Shown here one piece after another: positions 1 through 5,701 of a stretch of 5,701 bases of DNA (its first letter is position 1; each line of letters begins with the position of its first letter). The position numbers and the translations under genes are program-made. A model generated the notes under the pieces. It had not been told where the DNA came from. It made no database searches and saw only the letters and a program-made list of their open reading frames with translations. This stretch comes from Clostridiales bacterium UBA1246 (GTDB lineage Bacteria > Bacillota > Clostridia > Oscillospirales > Oscillospiraceae): positions 1-5,701 of the forward strand of contig DBWE01000130.1 of NCBI GenBank assembly GCA_002308315.1. The letters run 5' to 3'.

Positions 1-30
1 CAGCCCGTGAAAACCGACAGGTGTTCTCTT

Positions 31-36
31 AAGGAG
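31..36 (+). promoter_or_regulatory. Ribosome binding site of the 107-residue protein gene
   Basis: AAGGAG sits 7 bases before the ATG at 44. It overlaps a TAA in another frame (30-32), the arrangement expected where a preceding operon gene ends right at the next gene's ribosome binding site. No promoter can be seen in the 43 bases available upstream. Confidence 0.7.
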
Positions 37-43
37 CGTTGTT

Positions 44-367
44 ATGATACAGCTTACGGTTAATATCGACGACATCAACTACGAGCGCGCCGCGGAGCTC
101 ATTCTGCCCGCCCTGCTCAGTCAGGCCGACAGCGGCGGAGAGAAGCCGCTTTGGGCCCGTTTTCTTTCAAATGCCCCCGAGCTCGGGACAAGCGCGGCCA
201 GGGCAGTCCTCGCGGGGATGTCCGAGGACAGGAAAAACGAGCTGCTGGCGGCGTACGTCAACAGGAACAAAGAAAAGATTGCAGGACTGCTTTCGGACAT
301 GGCCCTCGGCAAAGGGATAGAGCTCAAAATATCCTCCGTCGGCGCGAAAAGCATTCCCGAAGCATGA
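44..367 (+). CDS. Hypothetical small acidic helical protein, upstream partner of the GH115 gene
   Basis: I do not recognise a named family. The 107-residue product starts with a short beta-like segment (IQLTVNIDDINY, residues 2-13). A probably helical middle follows (residues 14-86), with AAELILPALL and a charged stretch SEDRKNELLAAYVNRNKEKI. It ends with a second strand-like segment (GIELKISSV, about 91-99). There is no signal peptide or membrane segment, so it should be cytoplasmic. The start is well supported: AAGGAG at 31-36 lies 7 bases before the ATG. The gene ends 34 bases before the GH115 start with no terminator between them, so co-transcription is likely. From memory, small proteins with a similar 'V-N-I-D-[DE]-I-[ND]-Y ... 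NKEKI' pattern occur in clostridia without known function; this was not checked. The gene could also belong to an upstream operon whose other members are outside the window. That it is a real gene is likely; its role is unknown. Confidence 0.8.
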   Translation: MIQLTVNIDDINYERAAELILPALLSQADSGGEKPLWARFLSNAPELGTSAARAVLAGMSEDRKNELLAAYVNRNKEKIAGLLSDMALGKGIELKISSVGAKSIPEA

Positions 368-390
368 TATGGCAGACTGAACCTATACGC

Positions 391-395
391 AGGAG
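391..395 (+). promoter_or_regulatory. Ribosome binding site fixing the GH115 start
   Basis: AGGAG lies 6 bases before the ATG at 402. The same reading frame has a TGA at 378-380 and no other start codon between it and 402, so this site decides the start. An ATG at 397 is out of frame with the gene. Confidence 0.75.
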
Positions 396-401
396 CATGA
401 T

Positions 402-3242
402 ATGGTAATATTCAAAAACGGCAGAGCGGCTGCGCTGTATATCTGTCCCGACTGCGCCGACGCCGCGGGGCTGAGGCTCGCCGCCGAGTCCTTCGCCGGA
501 GACGTGGAGCTGGTCGGCGGAGCGCGCCCGGAGATCGTATCCGATCCGGCGGCTCTGCGCGGCGACGTGATCATCGCGGGCGTGGTCGGGGACTGCCCGC
601 CCATGGACGATATGGTCCGCCGCGGCATACTCGATCTTTCCGGCGTGGAGGGCAGAAGAGAGGTGTTCGCCCTTCGGCTCGTATCCTCCCCCGCCGACGG
701 CGTCGGCAACGCCCTTATAATCGCCGGCAGCGAAAAGAGAGCCGTCTTTTACGGGCTTTATCACGTTTCGTCTCTCATCGGAGTCAGCCCGTGGGCGTAC
801 TGGGCCGACGTGAAGCCCGCGAAAAGGGACTCGGCGGAGTTTTCCGCCGACGAGCTCGAGATGACCTCGCGGGAGCCCTCGGTAAAATACCGCGGTATCT
901 TTCTCAACGACGAATGGCCTTCCCTCGGCTCATGGGTCAGCTCGGCTTTCGGCGGCTTCAACGAGCTTTTTTACGGTAAGGTATTCGAGCTCATCCTGCG
1001 TCTCAGGGGCAATTTCCTCTGGCCCGCCATGTGGAGCGCGGTGTTCAGCGAGGACGGCGTGAGCGAGCCCCTTGCCTGTGCCCGGCTGGCCGACGCCTAC
1101 GGCATAGTCATGGGCACCTCGCACCATGAGCCCATGTTCCGCGCGGGCGAAGAGTGGAAGAGGATAAGCGGCCGCTACGGCAGCGATCCCGCCTGGGACT
1201 TTGCCTCCAACGCCGACGCGATCACCGCGTTCTGGGAGGACGGGCTCAGGCGCAATAAAGGTCTGGAAAGTCTTGTCACCGTAGGCATGCGCGGCGAGAA
1301 CGACTCCGCACTTTTCGGCTCCGCCGGGGACAACATACGGCTGCTGAAAAGGATAATAAAGGTGCAGAAGCAGCTGCTGGAAAAGCACGGCATGTCCGAC
1401 GTGCCGCAGGTGCTCACGATATACAAAGAGGTAGAAAAATACTGGTACGGCTCACCCGATGAGGAGGGCCTGCGCCGCTGGGACGGGCTGGACGGCGTCA
1501 CCGTGATGATGACGGACGACAATTTTGCCAACACGCGCACTCTCCCCGCCGAAAGCGAGAGGAACAGGCCCGGCGGCTGGGGCATGTATTATCACTTTGA
1601 TTATCACGGCGGTCCCCGCTCGTATGAATGGGTAAACGTCACTCCCCTCGTCAAGGTCTGGGAGCAGATGAGCATGGCCTACGACTACGGCGTGCGGGAG
1701 GTATGGGTAGTCAACACGGGCGATCTCAAGCCCATGGAGCTGCCGATCTCGTATTTTCTCGATCTCGCCTATGATTTTGACTCTCTGGGGACCGGCGGCA
1801 TAAACAGGATACGGGAATATACCCTCGCCTGGGCCCGCGGGCAGTTCGGCCGCTGCGGCGAGCGCGCCGTCGCTCTCGCCGCGGATATCCTCGAGGGATA
1901 CACCCGCATGAGCGGGGCAAGGAAGCCCGAGATCACTTTCCCTTATACCTACAGTCTGCTTCACTATGACGAAGCCCGCCGGGTGCTGGACGCCGCGCTC
2001 GCCCTCGAGGCGAAGGCCGAGGAATGCGCCGCGCTCATGGACGGCGAGCTCGCGGACGCGTATTACCAGCTCGTCTTCTACCCCGCCGTCGCGACGGCCA
2101 ACGTGATAAAAATGCAGATCTACGCCGGGCTGAACGAATGGTTCTGCCGCGAAAAAAGCGCTTTGGGCAACGAGTATGCCCGTCTCGGCTGGGCCTGCGT
2201 CGAAAAGGACAAGGAGATGCAGGCCTACTACAACGGCAAAATGGCGGCGGGCAAATGGCGCGGCATGATGAGCTCTCCCCACGTGGGCTACCGTATGTGG
2301 ACCCCCGACAGCGGAGCGTATCCCGAATATGTAAAAACCGCCCTTAAGGACGGCAGCGTGCTCATGGTAAATACCGCGGGCACGTATTCCGCCCATACGG
2401 ACGGCGAGGAAGCTTTCCTGCCCGCTTTTACGGAAAGCGGCGGAGAAAGATACCGCGTCACGGTTTCCAACGGCGGCAGGACGCCCTTCGTCTGCCGTCT
2501 CGAGACCGACTCGGACTGGATATCCCTTGACCGCAGCGAGGCTGAGATAAAAACCGGCGCGGATTTCTTCGTTTCTCTCGGGCCGGGCGCTCCGAAAGCG
2601 GACAGTGAGGGCAGGATAAGCGTAACGGGAGCCGGGCAAAAGGTCGTCATCAACGTCAGGGCGATGATACGGGACCTGTCCGCCGCTCCTGCGGGCGCCT
2701 TTGTCGAAAGCGGCGGGGTCGTATCCGTCGAGGCGGAGCATTTTTCCGCCCGCGCCGGAGGCGGCGGAGCGGAATGGAAGCTTATCGAAAATTACGGGCG
2801 CACCCTTTCGTCCGTGAAAATGTACCCCGATACCCTCTCCTTCGAAGACTGGCGCGGCGCGCCGTACCTTGAATACAGCTTTTTCCTTTTCTCTCCCGGA
2901 CGCTATACCCTTACCGTTTTTTCCGCTCCCACCAACAATCTTACCGAGCCCGGAAGCCTGCGTTACGCCGTTTCCTTCGATTCGGCTCCCGCCGTGATCG
3001 GCAACGCTCTGCCCGAGGGCTACGCCGCGGGCAGCTACGCGAACGAGCTGTGGCAGAACGCCGTAATGGACAACATACATCTTTCCCGCACCGCGCATGA
3101 GCTGAGCGAGGGAGCTCACACCCTGCGTTTTTACGGCATGGACGCCGGACTTGTGCTGCAGAAGCTCGTCTTGTCCTCCGCGCCGCTGCCCGGCTCGTAT
3201 TTCGGCCCTCCGGAGAGCGGGCGCGCGCCCGGGCGCGAATGA
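402..3242 (+). CDS. GH115-family alpha-glucuronidase, cytoplasmic
   Basis: This is a 946-residue glycoside hydrolase family 115 enzyme. Known members release (4-O-methyl)-glucuronic acid from xylan or xylo-oligosaccharides. It has an N-terminal alpha/beta domain (about 1-155), then the catalytic barrel with the family motifs: YRGIFLNDE (163-171), FGGFNELFYGKVFELILRL (183-201) running into GNFLWPAMW (203-211), YGIVMGTSHHEPM (233-245), TVGMRGENDS (293-302), LTIYKEV (338-344), MMTDDNFANTRTLP (369-382), YYHFDYHGGPR (396-406) and NTGDLKPMELPI (438-449). A helical region (about 460-620) leads to KWRGMMSSPHVGY (618-630). A C-terminal beta domain (about 765-930) carries SVEAEHFS. Length is normal and no frameshift is seen. 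From memory of the Bacteroides ovatus enzyme, the MRG-motif Asp (D301) and YKEV Glu (E343) are the likely catalytic acids. No signal peptide is present, so action on imported oligosaccharides is inferred. Compared with the typical family pattern, DDNWGN reads DDNFAN and MRGDGDE reads MRGENDS. Family assignment is confident; exact substrate is not. Confidence 0.95.
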   Translation: MVIFKNGRAAALYICPDCADAAGLRLAAESFAGDVELVGGARPEIVSDPAALRGDVIIAGVVGDCPPMDDMVRRGILDLSGVEGRREVFALRLVSSPADGVGNALIIAGSEKRAVFYGLYHVSSLIGVSPWAYWADVKPAKRDSAEFSADELEMTSREPSVKYRGIFLNDEWPSLGSWVSSAFGGFNELFYGKVFELILRLRGNFLWPAMWSAVFSEDGVSEPLACARLADAYGIVMGTSHHEPMFRAGEEWKRISGRYGSDPAWDFASNADAITAFWEDGLRRNKGLESLVTVGMRGENDSALFGSAGDNIRLLKRIIKVQKQLLEKHGMSDVPQVLTIYKEVEKYWYGSPDEEGLRRWDGLDGVTVMMTDDNFANTRTLPAESERNRPGGWGMYYHFDYHGGPRSYEWVNVTPLVKVWEQMSMAYDYGVREVWVVNTGDLKPMELPISYFLDLAYDFDSLGTGGINRIREYTLAWARGQFGRCGERAVALAADILEGYTRMSGARKPEITFPYTYSLLHYDEARRVLDAALALEAKAEECAALMDGELADAYYQLVFYPAVATANVIKMQIYAGLNEWFCREKSALGNEYARLGWACVEKDKEMQAYYNGKMAAGKWRGMMSSPHVGYRMWTPDSGAYPEYVKTALKDGSVLMVNTAGTYSAHTDGEEAFLPAFTESGGERYRVTVSNGGRTPFVCRLETDSDWISLDRSEAEIKTGADFFVSLGPGAPKADSEGRISVTGAGQKVVINVRAMIRDLSAAPAGAFVESGGVVSVEAEHFSARAGGGGAEWKLIENYGRTLSSVKMYPDTLSFEDWRGAPYLEYSFFLFSPGRYTLTVFSAPTNNLTEPGSLRYAVSFDSAPAVIGNALPEGYAAGSYANELWQNAVMDNIHLSRTAHELSEGAHTLRFYGMDAGLVLQKLVLSSAPLPGSYFGPPESGRAPGRE

Positions 3243-3273
3243 CCTCCCCGCGGGGCGACGCCGGGAATACCCG
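3224..3273. repeat. Cluster of three short inverted repeats at the end of the GH115 gene
   Basis: There are three consecutive dyads. A 14-base perfect palindrome (CGCGCCCGGGCGCG, 3224-3237) lies just before the stop codon. A 10-base palindrome (CCCCGCGGGG) spans 3246-3255. A CGGG-AATA-CCCG hairpin spans 3262-3273. They may fold in the mRNA 3' end, but GC-rich DNA makes short palindromes common by chance. No function is assigned. Confidence 0.5.
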
Positions 3274-3274
3274 A

Positions 3275-3302
3275 CCGGCAAAAAAAGGCCGCCGGACTTT
3301 TT
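3275..3302. terminator. Possible weak bidirectional terminator after the GH115 gene
   Basis: On the plus strand, CCGGC (3275-3279) can pair with GCCGG (3291-3295), followed by AC and five T (3298-3302). Alternatively the A-run and T-run pair around CC-GCC-GG with one mismatch. Read on the minus strand, the same element ends in seven T (3286 down to 3280), so it could stop transcripts from both convergent genes. The stem is short, hence low confidence. Confidence 0.35.
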
Positions 3303-3313
3303 CCACAACAAGC

Positions 3314-3357
3314 AGGGGCCGCTGCAAAACGAAAGGATTGCAGCGGCCCTTCTGTTT
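3314..3357. terminator. Stem-loop terminator between convergent genes
   Basis: A 12-bp perfect stem pairs 3316-3327 (GGGCCGCTGCAA) with 3338-3349 around a 10-base loop. One G-U and one A-U pair extend its base. Downstream on the plus strand is TTCTGTTT (3350-3357), moderately T-rich. It lies about 70 bases after the GH115 stop and 11 bases after the lipoprotein stop on the other strand, where a terminator for either gene is expected. The T-tract is imperfect in both directions, so efficiency is uncertain. Confidence 0.6.
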
Positions 3358-3360
3358 GCC

Positions 3361-3642
3361 TCAGCGTTTCGGCGCGGCGGTATCCCGGGGGCTCTCGGTG
3401 ATCTGTGCCGGGCCCGCCGAACCGGGAACGCGGTTTGCGTTTCCGCCGTTCATCATTCCGCCTTCTCCGGTCCCGCCTTTGCTTTCCTCCGTGCCGGGCG
3501 TCGCCGGCGCGGGAGAAGAGGTAACGTTGGCCGTAACGCGCGGCATTTCGCTGCTGAGGGGAGGCTTTCTTTCAGCTCCGCAGGCGCACAGCAGCGCCGA
3601 AAGCAGCGCTGCCGCCGCCAGCACGGCAATTATCCGCTTCAT
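3361..3642 (-). CDS. Small low-complexity lipoprotein, function unknown
   Basis: This 93-residue protein has a clear lipoprotein signal: MKR, a hydrophobic core of Ala/Leu/Ile/Val (residues 4-18), then L18-C19-A20-C21 as the lipobox, giving lipidation at C21 and anchoring on the outer face of the cytoplasmic membrane. The mature part (22-93) is rich in Pro, Gly, Ser, Thr, Ala and Asn, with runs such as TSSPAPATPGTEESKGG and GGMMNGGNAN. It looks disordered, with no recognisable domain. The start is supported by GAAAGGA at 3650-3656, 7 bases before the ATG. It follows the strong terminator of the neighbouring 216-residue gene, so it needs its own promoter; a candidate of sporulation type lies at 3674-3702. 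The signal peptide and ribosome binding site make it a credible gene, though the low-complexity body could be poorly conserved. Confidence 0.72.
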   Translation of the reverse strand: MKRIIAVLAAAALLSALLCACGAERKPPLSSEMPRVTANVTSSPAPATPGTEESKGGTGEGGMMNGGNANRVPGSAGPAQITESPRDTAAPKR

Positions 3643-3673
3643 ACTCGTTTCCTTTCAATGATAGTTGCCGTGT

Positions 3674-3702
3674 TAGTATTGCCCGCTCCCCTCAAAACAT
3701 GC
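3674..3702 (-). promoter_or_regulatory. Candidate forespore-type (sigma-G/F-like) promoter of the lipoprotein gene
   Basis: On the minus strand GCATG (3702-3698) is followed, after 17 bases, by AATACTA (3680-3674). This resembles the sigma-G pattern as I recall it (gHATR, 17-18 bases, CATACTA-like), with one mismatch in the -10 element. GGCAATACTA also fits the sigma-F -10 pattern GGnnAnAHTR, though the spacing to the -35 is less good. The predicted start gives a leader of about 25 bases including the ribosome binding site. No sigma-A-type promoter is convincing in this gap. Short motifs can match by chance. Confidence 0.35.
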
Positions 3703-3715
3703 ATCGCGTCTTTTC

Positions 3716-3756
3716 AAAAAAAACGGGGCTGCCGCAATCATTTTGCGTCAGCCCCG
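3716..3756 (-). terminator. Strong rho-independent terminator of the 216-residue protein gene
   Basis: Read on the minus strand, an 8-bp stem (3749-3756 with 3724-3731), one mismatch (3748/3732) and a further 5-bp stem (3743-3747 with 3733-3737) enclose a 5-base loop. Eight consecutive T follow (3723 down to 3716). The element begins 11 bases after the stop codon at 3768. It separates this gene from the downstream lipoprotein gene. Confidence 0.92.
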
Positions 3757-3767
3757 CGGGTCTTTAT

Positions 3768-4418
3768 TCAGTTCGTGTATTGGCTGTGGATCACGGCTGT
3801 CAGACGGAGACTGTCTTCATAGGGCTCGAACACCAGGCGAAGAATCCTCCACTCCAGCCCTTCCTCGTCCGTTCCGGGCACGCAGAAATCCACGAATTCC
3901 CCCTCCGGGAAAACCGAGGCTACGTTTTCGAGGGCGTTGCCGCTCTTTACGATGCGGTTCACTCCCAGCAGCGGCGCGCTCATGAAATCGCAGTCATACG
4001 CGAAGCCGGAAAAATACTCCGCCGCCGTCATCCGGATAGGCTCGCCGGTGTCCGGCCTCGTCCCCCAGATATACTCCGTGTCGTCTTTGGCTATCGAGGC
4101 AACGCGAACGGGCGTAAGGCACTGGTTGGAAGCGAGATTGACGGTGGAATACGGGGATACGATAAGTCCGTATTCCGGATGGACGAACGCGGAAAGGGTC
4201 TCGTAATCCCCGTCGCGTATTGCCGCCGTCACCGAATACGCCGCTTCCACGACCTCCTCCGCTTTTTCTCCGTCCGCGCTCACCGGGACGGCGGGCACTG
4301 TCGGGATCGCGTTCTTGTTTTCGTGGGACATTTTCAGCGTTACGCTCAGAAGACACAGGACCGCTCCCAACAGCGCGCCGAGAAGGAAACACATGGCGCT
4401 GAGCAGTGGTTTTTTCAT
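3768..4418 (-). CDS. Membrane-anchored extracytoplasmic protein of unnamed family
   Basis: This 216-residue protein has one N-terminal hydrophobic segment (about 4-28) after MKK. No proper lipobox is seen (C22 is preceded by AVL), so an uncleaved membrane anchor or ordinary signal peptide is likely. A Pro/Val linker (about 36-50) leads to a globular domain (52-216). Its landmarks are AIRDGDYETLSAFVHPEYG (66-84), YIWGTRPDTGEPI (116-128), EYFSGFAYDCDF (134-145), GNALENV (160-166), EWRILRLVFE (189-198) and a final AVIHSQYT (208-215). From memory, this series (WG..GxGEPI, FxYDxDF, W..LRLVFE, IIHDxWT) is typical of an uncharacterised, NTF2-like exported domain common in Firmicutes; I cannot name it and did not search. 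The start is supported by GAGG (4424-4427) 5 bases upstream, with its own promoter. Gene reality is likely; function is unknown. Confidence 0.85.
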   Translation of the reverse strand: MKKPLLSAMCFLLGALLGAVLCLLSVTLKMSHENKNAIPTVPAVPVSADGEKAEEVVEAAYSVTAAIRDGDYETLSAFVHPEYGLIVSPYSTVNLASNQCLTPVRVASIAKDDTEYIWGTRPDTGEPIRMTAAEYFSGFAYDCDFMSAPLLGVNRIVKSGNALENVASVFPEGEFVDFCVPGTDEEGLEWRILRLVFEPYEDSLRLTAVIHSQYTN

Positions 4419-4465
4419 ATATACCTCAGACTGATATCTTTTTTATTATTTGTATCAACGCGCCA

Positions 4466-4494
4466 ATCATACATTATGCGCCCGGTAAATTCAA
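4466..4494 (-). promoter_or_regulatory. Sigma-A-type promoter of the 216-residue protein gene
   Basis: On the minus strand TTGAAT (4494-4489, 4 of 6 to consensus) is separated by exactly 17 bases from TATGAT (4471-4466, 5 of 6). The predicted transcript start near 4459 gives an AT-rich leader of about 40 bases that includes the GAGG ribosome binding site. The AT-rich context contrasts with the surrounding GC-rich coding DNA. No clear operator or riboswitch is seen. Confidence 0.62.
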
Positions 4495-4508
4495 CAACAA
4501 AGTGTTAC

Positions 4509-4531
4509 AAAAAACAAGCGCGTCCGCGTTT
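4509..4531 (-). terminator. Possible weak terminator of obg
   Basis: Read on the minus strand, AAACGC (4531-4526, overlapping the stop codon) can pair with GCGCTT (4521-4516), with one mismatch and a 4-base loop. A G and six T (4514-4509) follow after a short spacer. The stem is short, so obg transcripts may partly read through into the 216-residue protein gene. Confidence 0.33.
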
Positions 4532-5701
4532 ATCGCCTGTATTCGAACTCCAGCTCGTAGATCGACACGGTATCCCCGTCCTTTATCCCCATGTCCTCCA
4601 GGCGCTCGAAAAGCCCCGCGGAACGAAGGGTGCGGTCGAAATACATTCTCGACTCCGCGTCGTCGAAGTTCACTCCGCTCATCACCCGCTCAAGCCACTT
4701 TCCTTCCACGAGCCACACCCCGTCCTCTTCGCGGATGCTCACGTCGCCGCAGGTCTGGGGAAGCTCTTCCGTTTCCGTATATTCCGGCTCGAAGATCTGT
4801 ATGGGCGGCAGCTCGCGGAGCTTTCCGGCTATCGCCATGACCAGCTCGCGCACTCCCCGGCCCGTCGCAGCGGATATCTCGAAAAGCTGCATGCCCTGCG
4901 CGGCCACGTGCGCTCTGAAGCGTTCCGCCGCCTCGCCGTCCGCGGCTATGTCGCTCTTGTTCGCCGCGACGATCTGCGGCCTTGCCGCCAGCTCCGGGTC
5001 GTGCAGCAGCAGCTCGCGGTTTATGGTTTCGTAATCCTCCACGGGATCGCGTCCCTCGCTGCCGGATATGTCCACCATGTGCACCAGCAGGCGGCAGCGC
5101 TCTATATGCCTGAGAAAATCATGGCCGAGTCCCGCGCCCTCCGAGGCTCCCTCGATTATGCCGGGGATATCCGCCATGACGAAGGATACGCCCTCCGCCG
5201 CCCAGACCACCCCGAGATTGGGGTAAAGGGTGGTAAAATGATAATCCGCGATCTTGGGATGCGCCTTCGACACCGCGCTGAGCAGAGTGGACTTGCCCAC
5301 GTTCGGGAAGCCTACGAGCCCCGCGTCCGCCAGCAGCTTCAGCTCCAGCGTGACGTCTCTGCGCTGCCCGGCCCTTCCGCGCTTGGCGAAATTCGGTTTC
5401 TGCCTCGTCGGCGTCGCAAAATGCTTGTTGCCCCAGCCGCCGGCGCCGCCCTTTGCCAGCACGAAGCGTCCGTCCTCGGATATATCCTTTATCACGGCTC
5501 CGCTCTCTCTGTCGCGCACCACCGTGCCCCGCGGGACGCGGATGATGAGATCCTCGGCGTCCCTGCCCTTTTTCATGCCGCCCTGCCCGTCCGCTCCGTT
5601 GGGGGCGGTATACTTGCGCTTGTAGCGGAAATCCATCAGCGTGGACATGTTATCGTCCGCGACGAGTATTATGCTCCCGCCGCGGCCGCCGTCGCCGCCG
5701 T
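4530..5701 (-). CDS. obg: Obg/CgtA GTPase, 5' end beyond the window
   Basis: This is the conserved Obg GTPase, which binds the large ribosomal subunit precursor and links ribosome assembly to nucleotide levels, in the cytoplasm. Of the protein, 389 residues are visible; numbering here starts at the first full codon (5697-5699). The glycine-rich Obg fold (1 to about 113) begins GGDGGRGGSIILVADDN, showing that the real start lies beyond 5701; the ATG at 5648 is internal. About 34 residues seem to be missing, giving a normal total near 423. The G domain has G1 GFPNVGKS (130-137), switch I FTTLYPNLGVV (155-165), G3 DIPG (177-180), G4 NKSD (247-250) and G5 SAA (276-278). The C-terminal OCT domain (about 320-387) carries VSIREEDGVWLVEGKWLERV and ends YELEFEYRR. 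All key motifs are intact. In many Firmicutes obg follows rplU-rpmA; those would lie outside this window. Confidence 0.97.
   Translation of the reverse strand, partial: GGDGGRGGSIILVADDNMSTLMDFRYKRKYTAPNGADGQGGMKKGRDAEDLIIRVPRGTVVRDRESGAVIKDISEDGRFVLAKGGAGGWGNKHFATPTRQKPNFAKRGRAGQRRDVTLELKLLADAGLVGFPNVGKSTLLSAVSKAHPKIADYHFTTLYPNLGVVWAAEGVSFVMADIPGIIEGASEGAGLGHDFLRHIERCRLLVHMVDISGSEGRDPVEDYETINRELLLHDPELAARPQIVAANKSDIAADGEAAERFRAHVAAQGMQLFEISAATGRGVRELVMAIAGKLRELPPIQIFEPEYTETEELPQTCGDVSIREEDGVWLVEGKWLERVMSGVNFDDAESRMYFDRTLRSAGLFERLEDMGIKDGDTVSIYELEFEYRR

Noticed and set aside
1..32. Possible 3' end of an upstream gene (frame ending ARENRQVFS at TAA 30-32)
   Set aside because: The TAA overlapping AAGGAG is suggestive of an operon, but nine codons are too few to show coding. 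Another frame is also open from position 1 to the TAA at 61-63.
324..764. Open frame of 146 codons on the minus strand near the start of the GH115 gene
   Set aside because: It is antisense to the GH115 N-terminal domain, has no recognisable motif, and is a compositional shadow.
1452..3311. Open frame of 619 codons on the minus strand, opposite the GH115 gene
   Set aside because: It lies entirely over a confidently identified GH115 coding region. Its product is rich in Arg, Gly and Ala without any domain, as expected from the antisense of GC-rich codons.
3658..3663. TATCAT on the minus strand as a -10 element for the lipoprotein gene
   Set aside because: The transcript would begin inside the ribosome binding site at 3650-3656, and no matching -35 lies 16-18 bases upstream.
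3151..3822. Open frame of 223 codons on the plus strand across the convergent junction
   Set aside because: It crosses the GH115 stop, the terminators and the lipoprotein gene. Its product is Arg/Ala-rich without motifs, and no ribosome binding site is apparent.
5646..5648. ATG as the start of obg
   Set aside because: The frame stays open to the window edge and encodes the conserved Obg-fold sequence GGDGGRGGSIILVADDN upstream of this Met, so the start lies outside the window.

Overview
The window looks like a chromosomal segment from a GC-rich, Gram-positive, Firmicutes-type bacterium, most likely an anaerobic clostridium of a gut-like habitat. This is an inference. It rests on strong AAGGAG/AGGAG-type ribosome binding sites, a lipobox-type lipoprotein, a Bacillota-like Obg switch I region (DYHFTTLxPNLGVV), and a glycoside hydrolase aimed at plant cell-wall xylan. 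No mobile element, CRISPR array, tRNA or rRNA was seen.

Layout: two plus-strand genes on the left face three minus-strand genes on the right. Positions 44-367 encode a 107-residue protein of unknown function. After a 34-base gap follows a complete 946-residue GH115-family alpha-glucuronidase (402-3242), probably in the same transcript. The convergent junction (3243-3360) is packed with small inverted repeats, including a 12-bp perfect stem that probably ends transcription. On the minus strand, read right to left, are: the obg/cgtA GTPase (4530-5701, missing about the first 34 residues beyond the window edge); a membrane-anchored 216-residue protein of an unnamed family (3768-4418), with its own good promoter and a very strong terminator; and a small low-complexity lipoprotein (3361-3642). 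The lipoprotein gene is preceded by a sequence resembling a forespore (sigma-G/F-type) promoter.

How the genes work together: the GH115 enzyme has no signal peptide and should act in the cytoplasm, removing (4-O-methyl)glucuronic acid from imported xylo-oligosaccharides. No transporter, regulator or partner glycosidase lies in the window. Obg is a housekeeping ribosome-assembly GTPase and appears to be an unrelated neighbour. The two exported proteins form separate transcription units. The window is mostly ordinary chromosome. The points most worth a second look are the altered active-site motifs of the GH115 enzyme, the unknown small protein paired with it, and the possible sporulation promoter of the lipoprotein gene.
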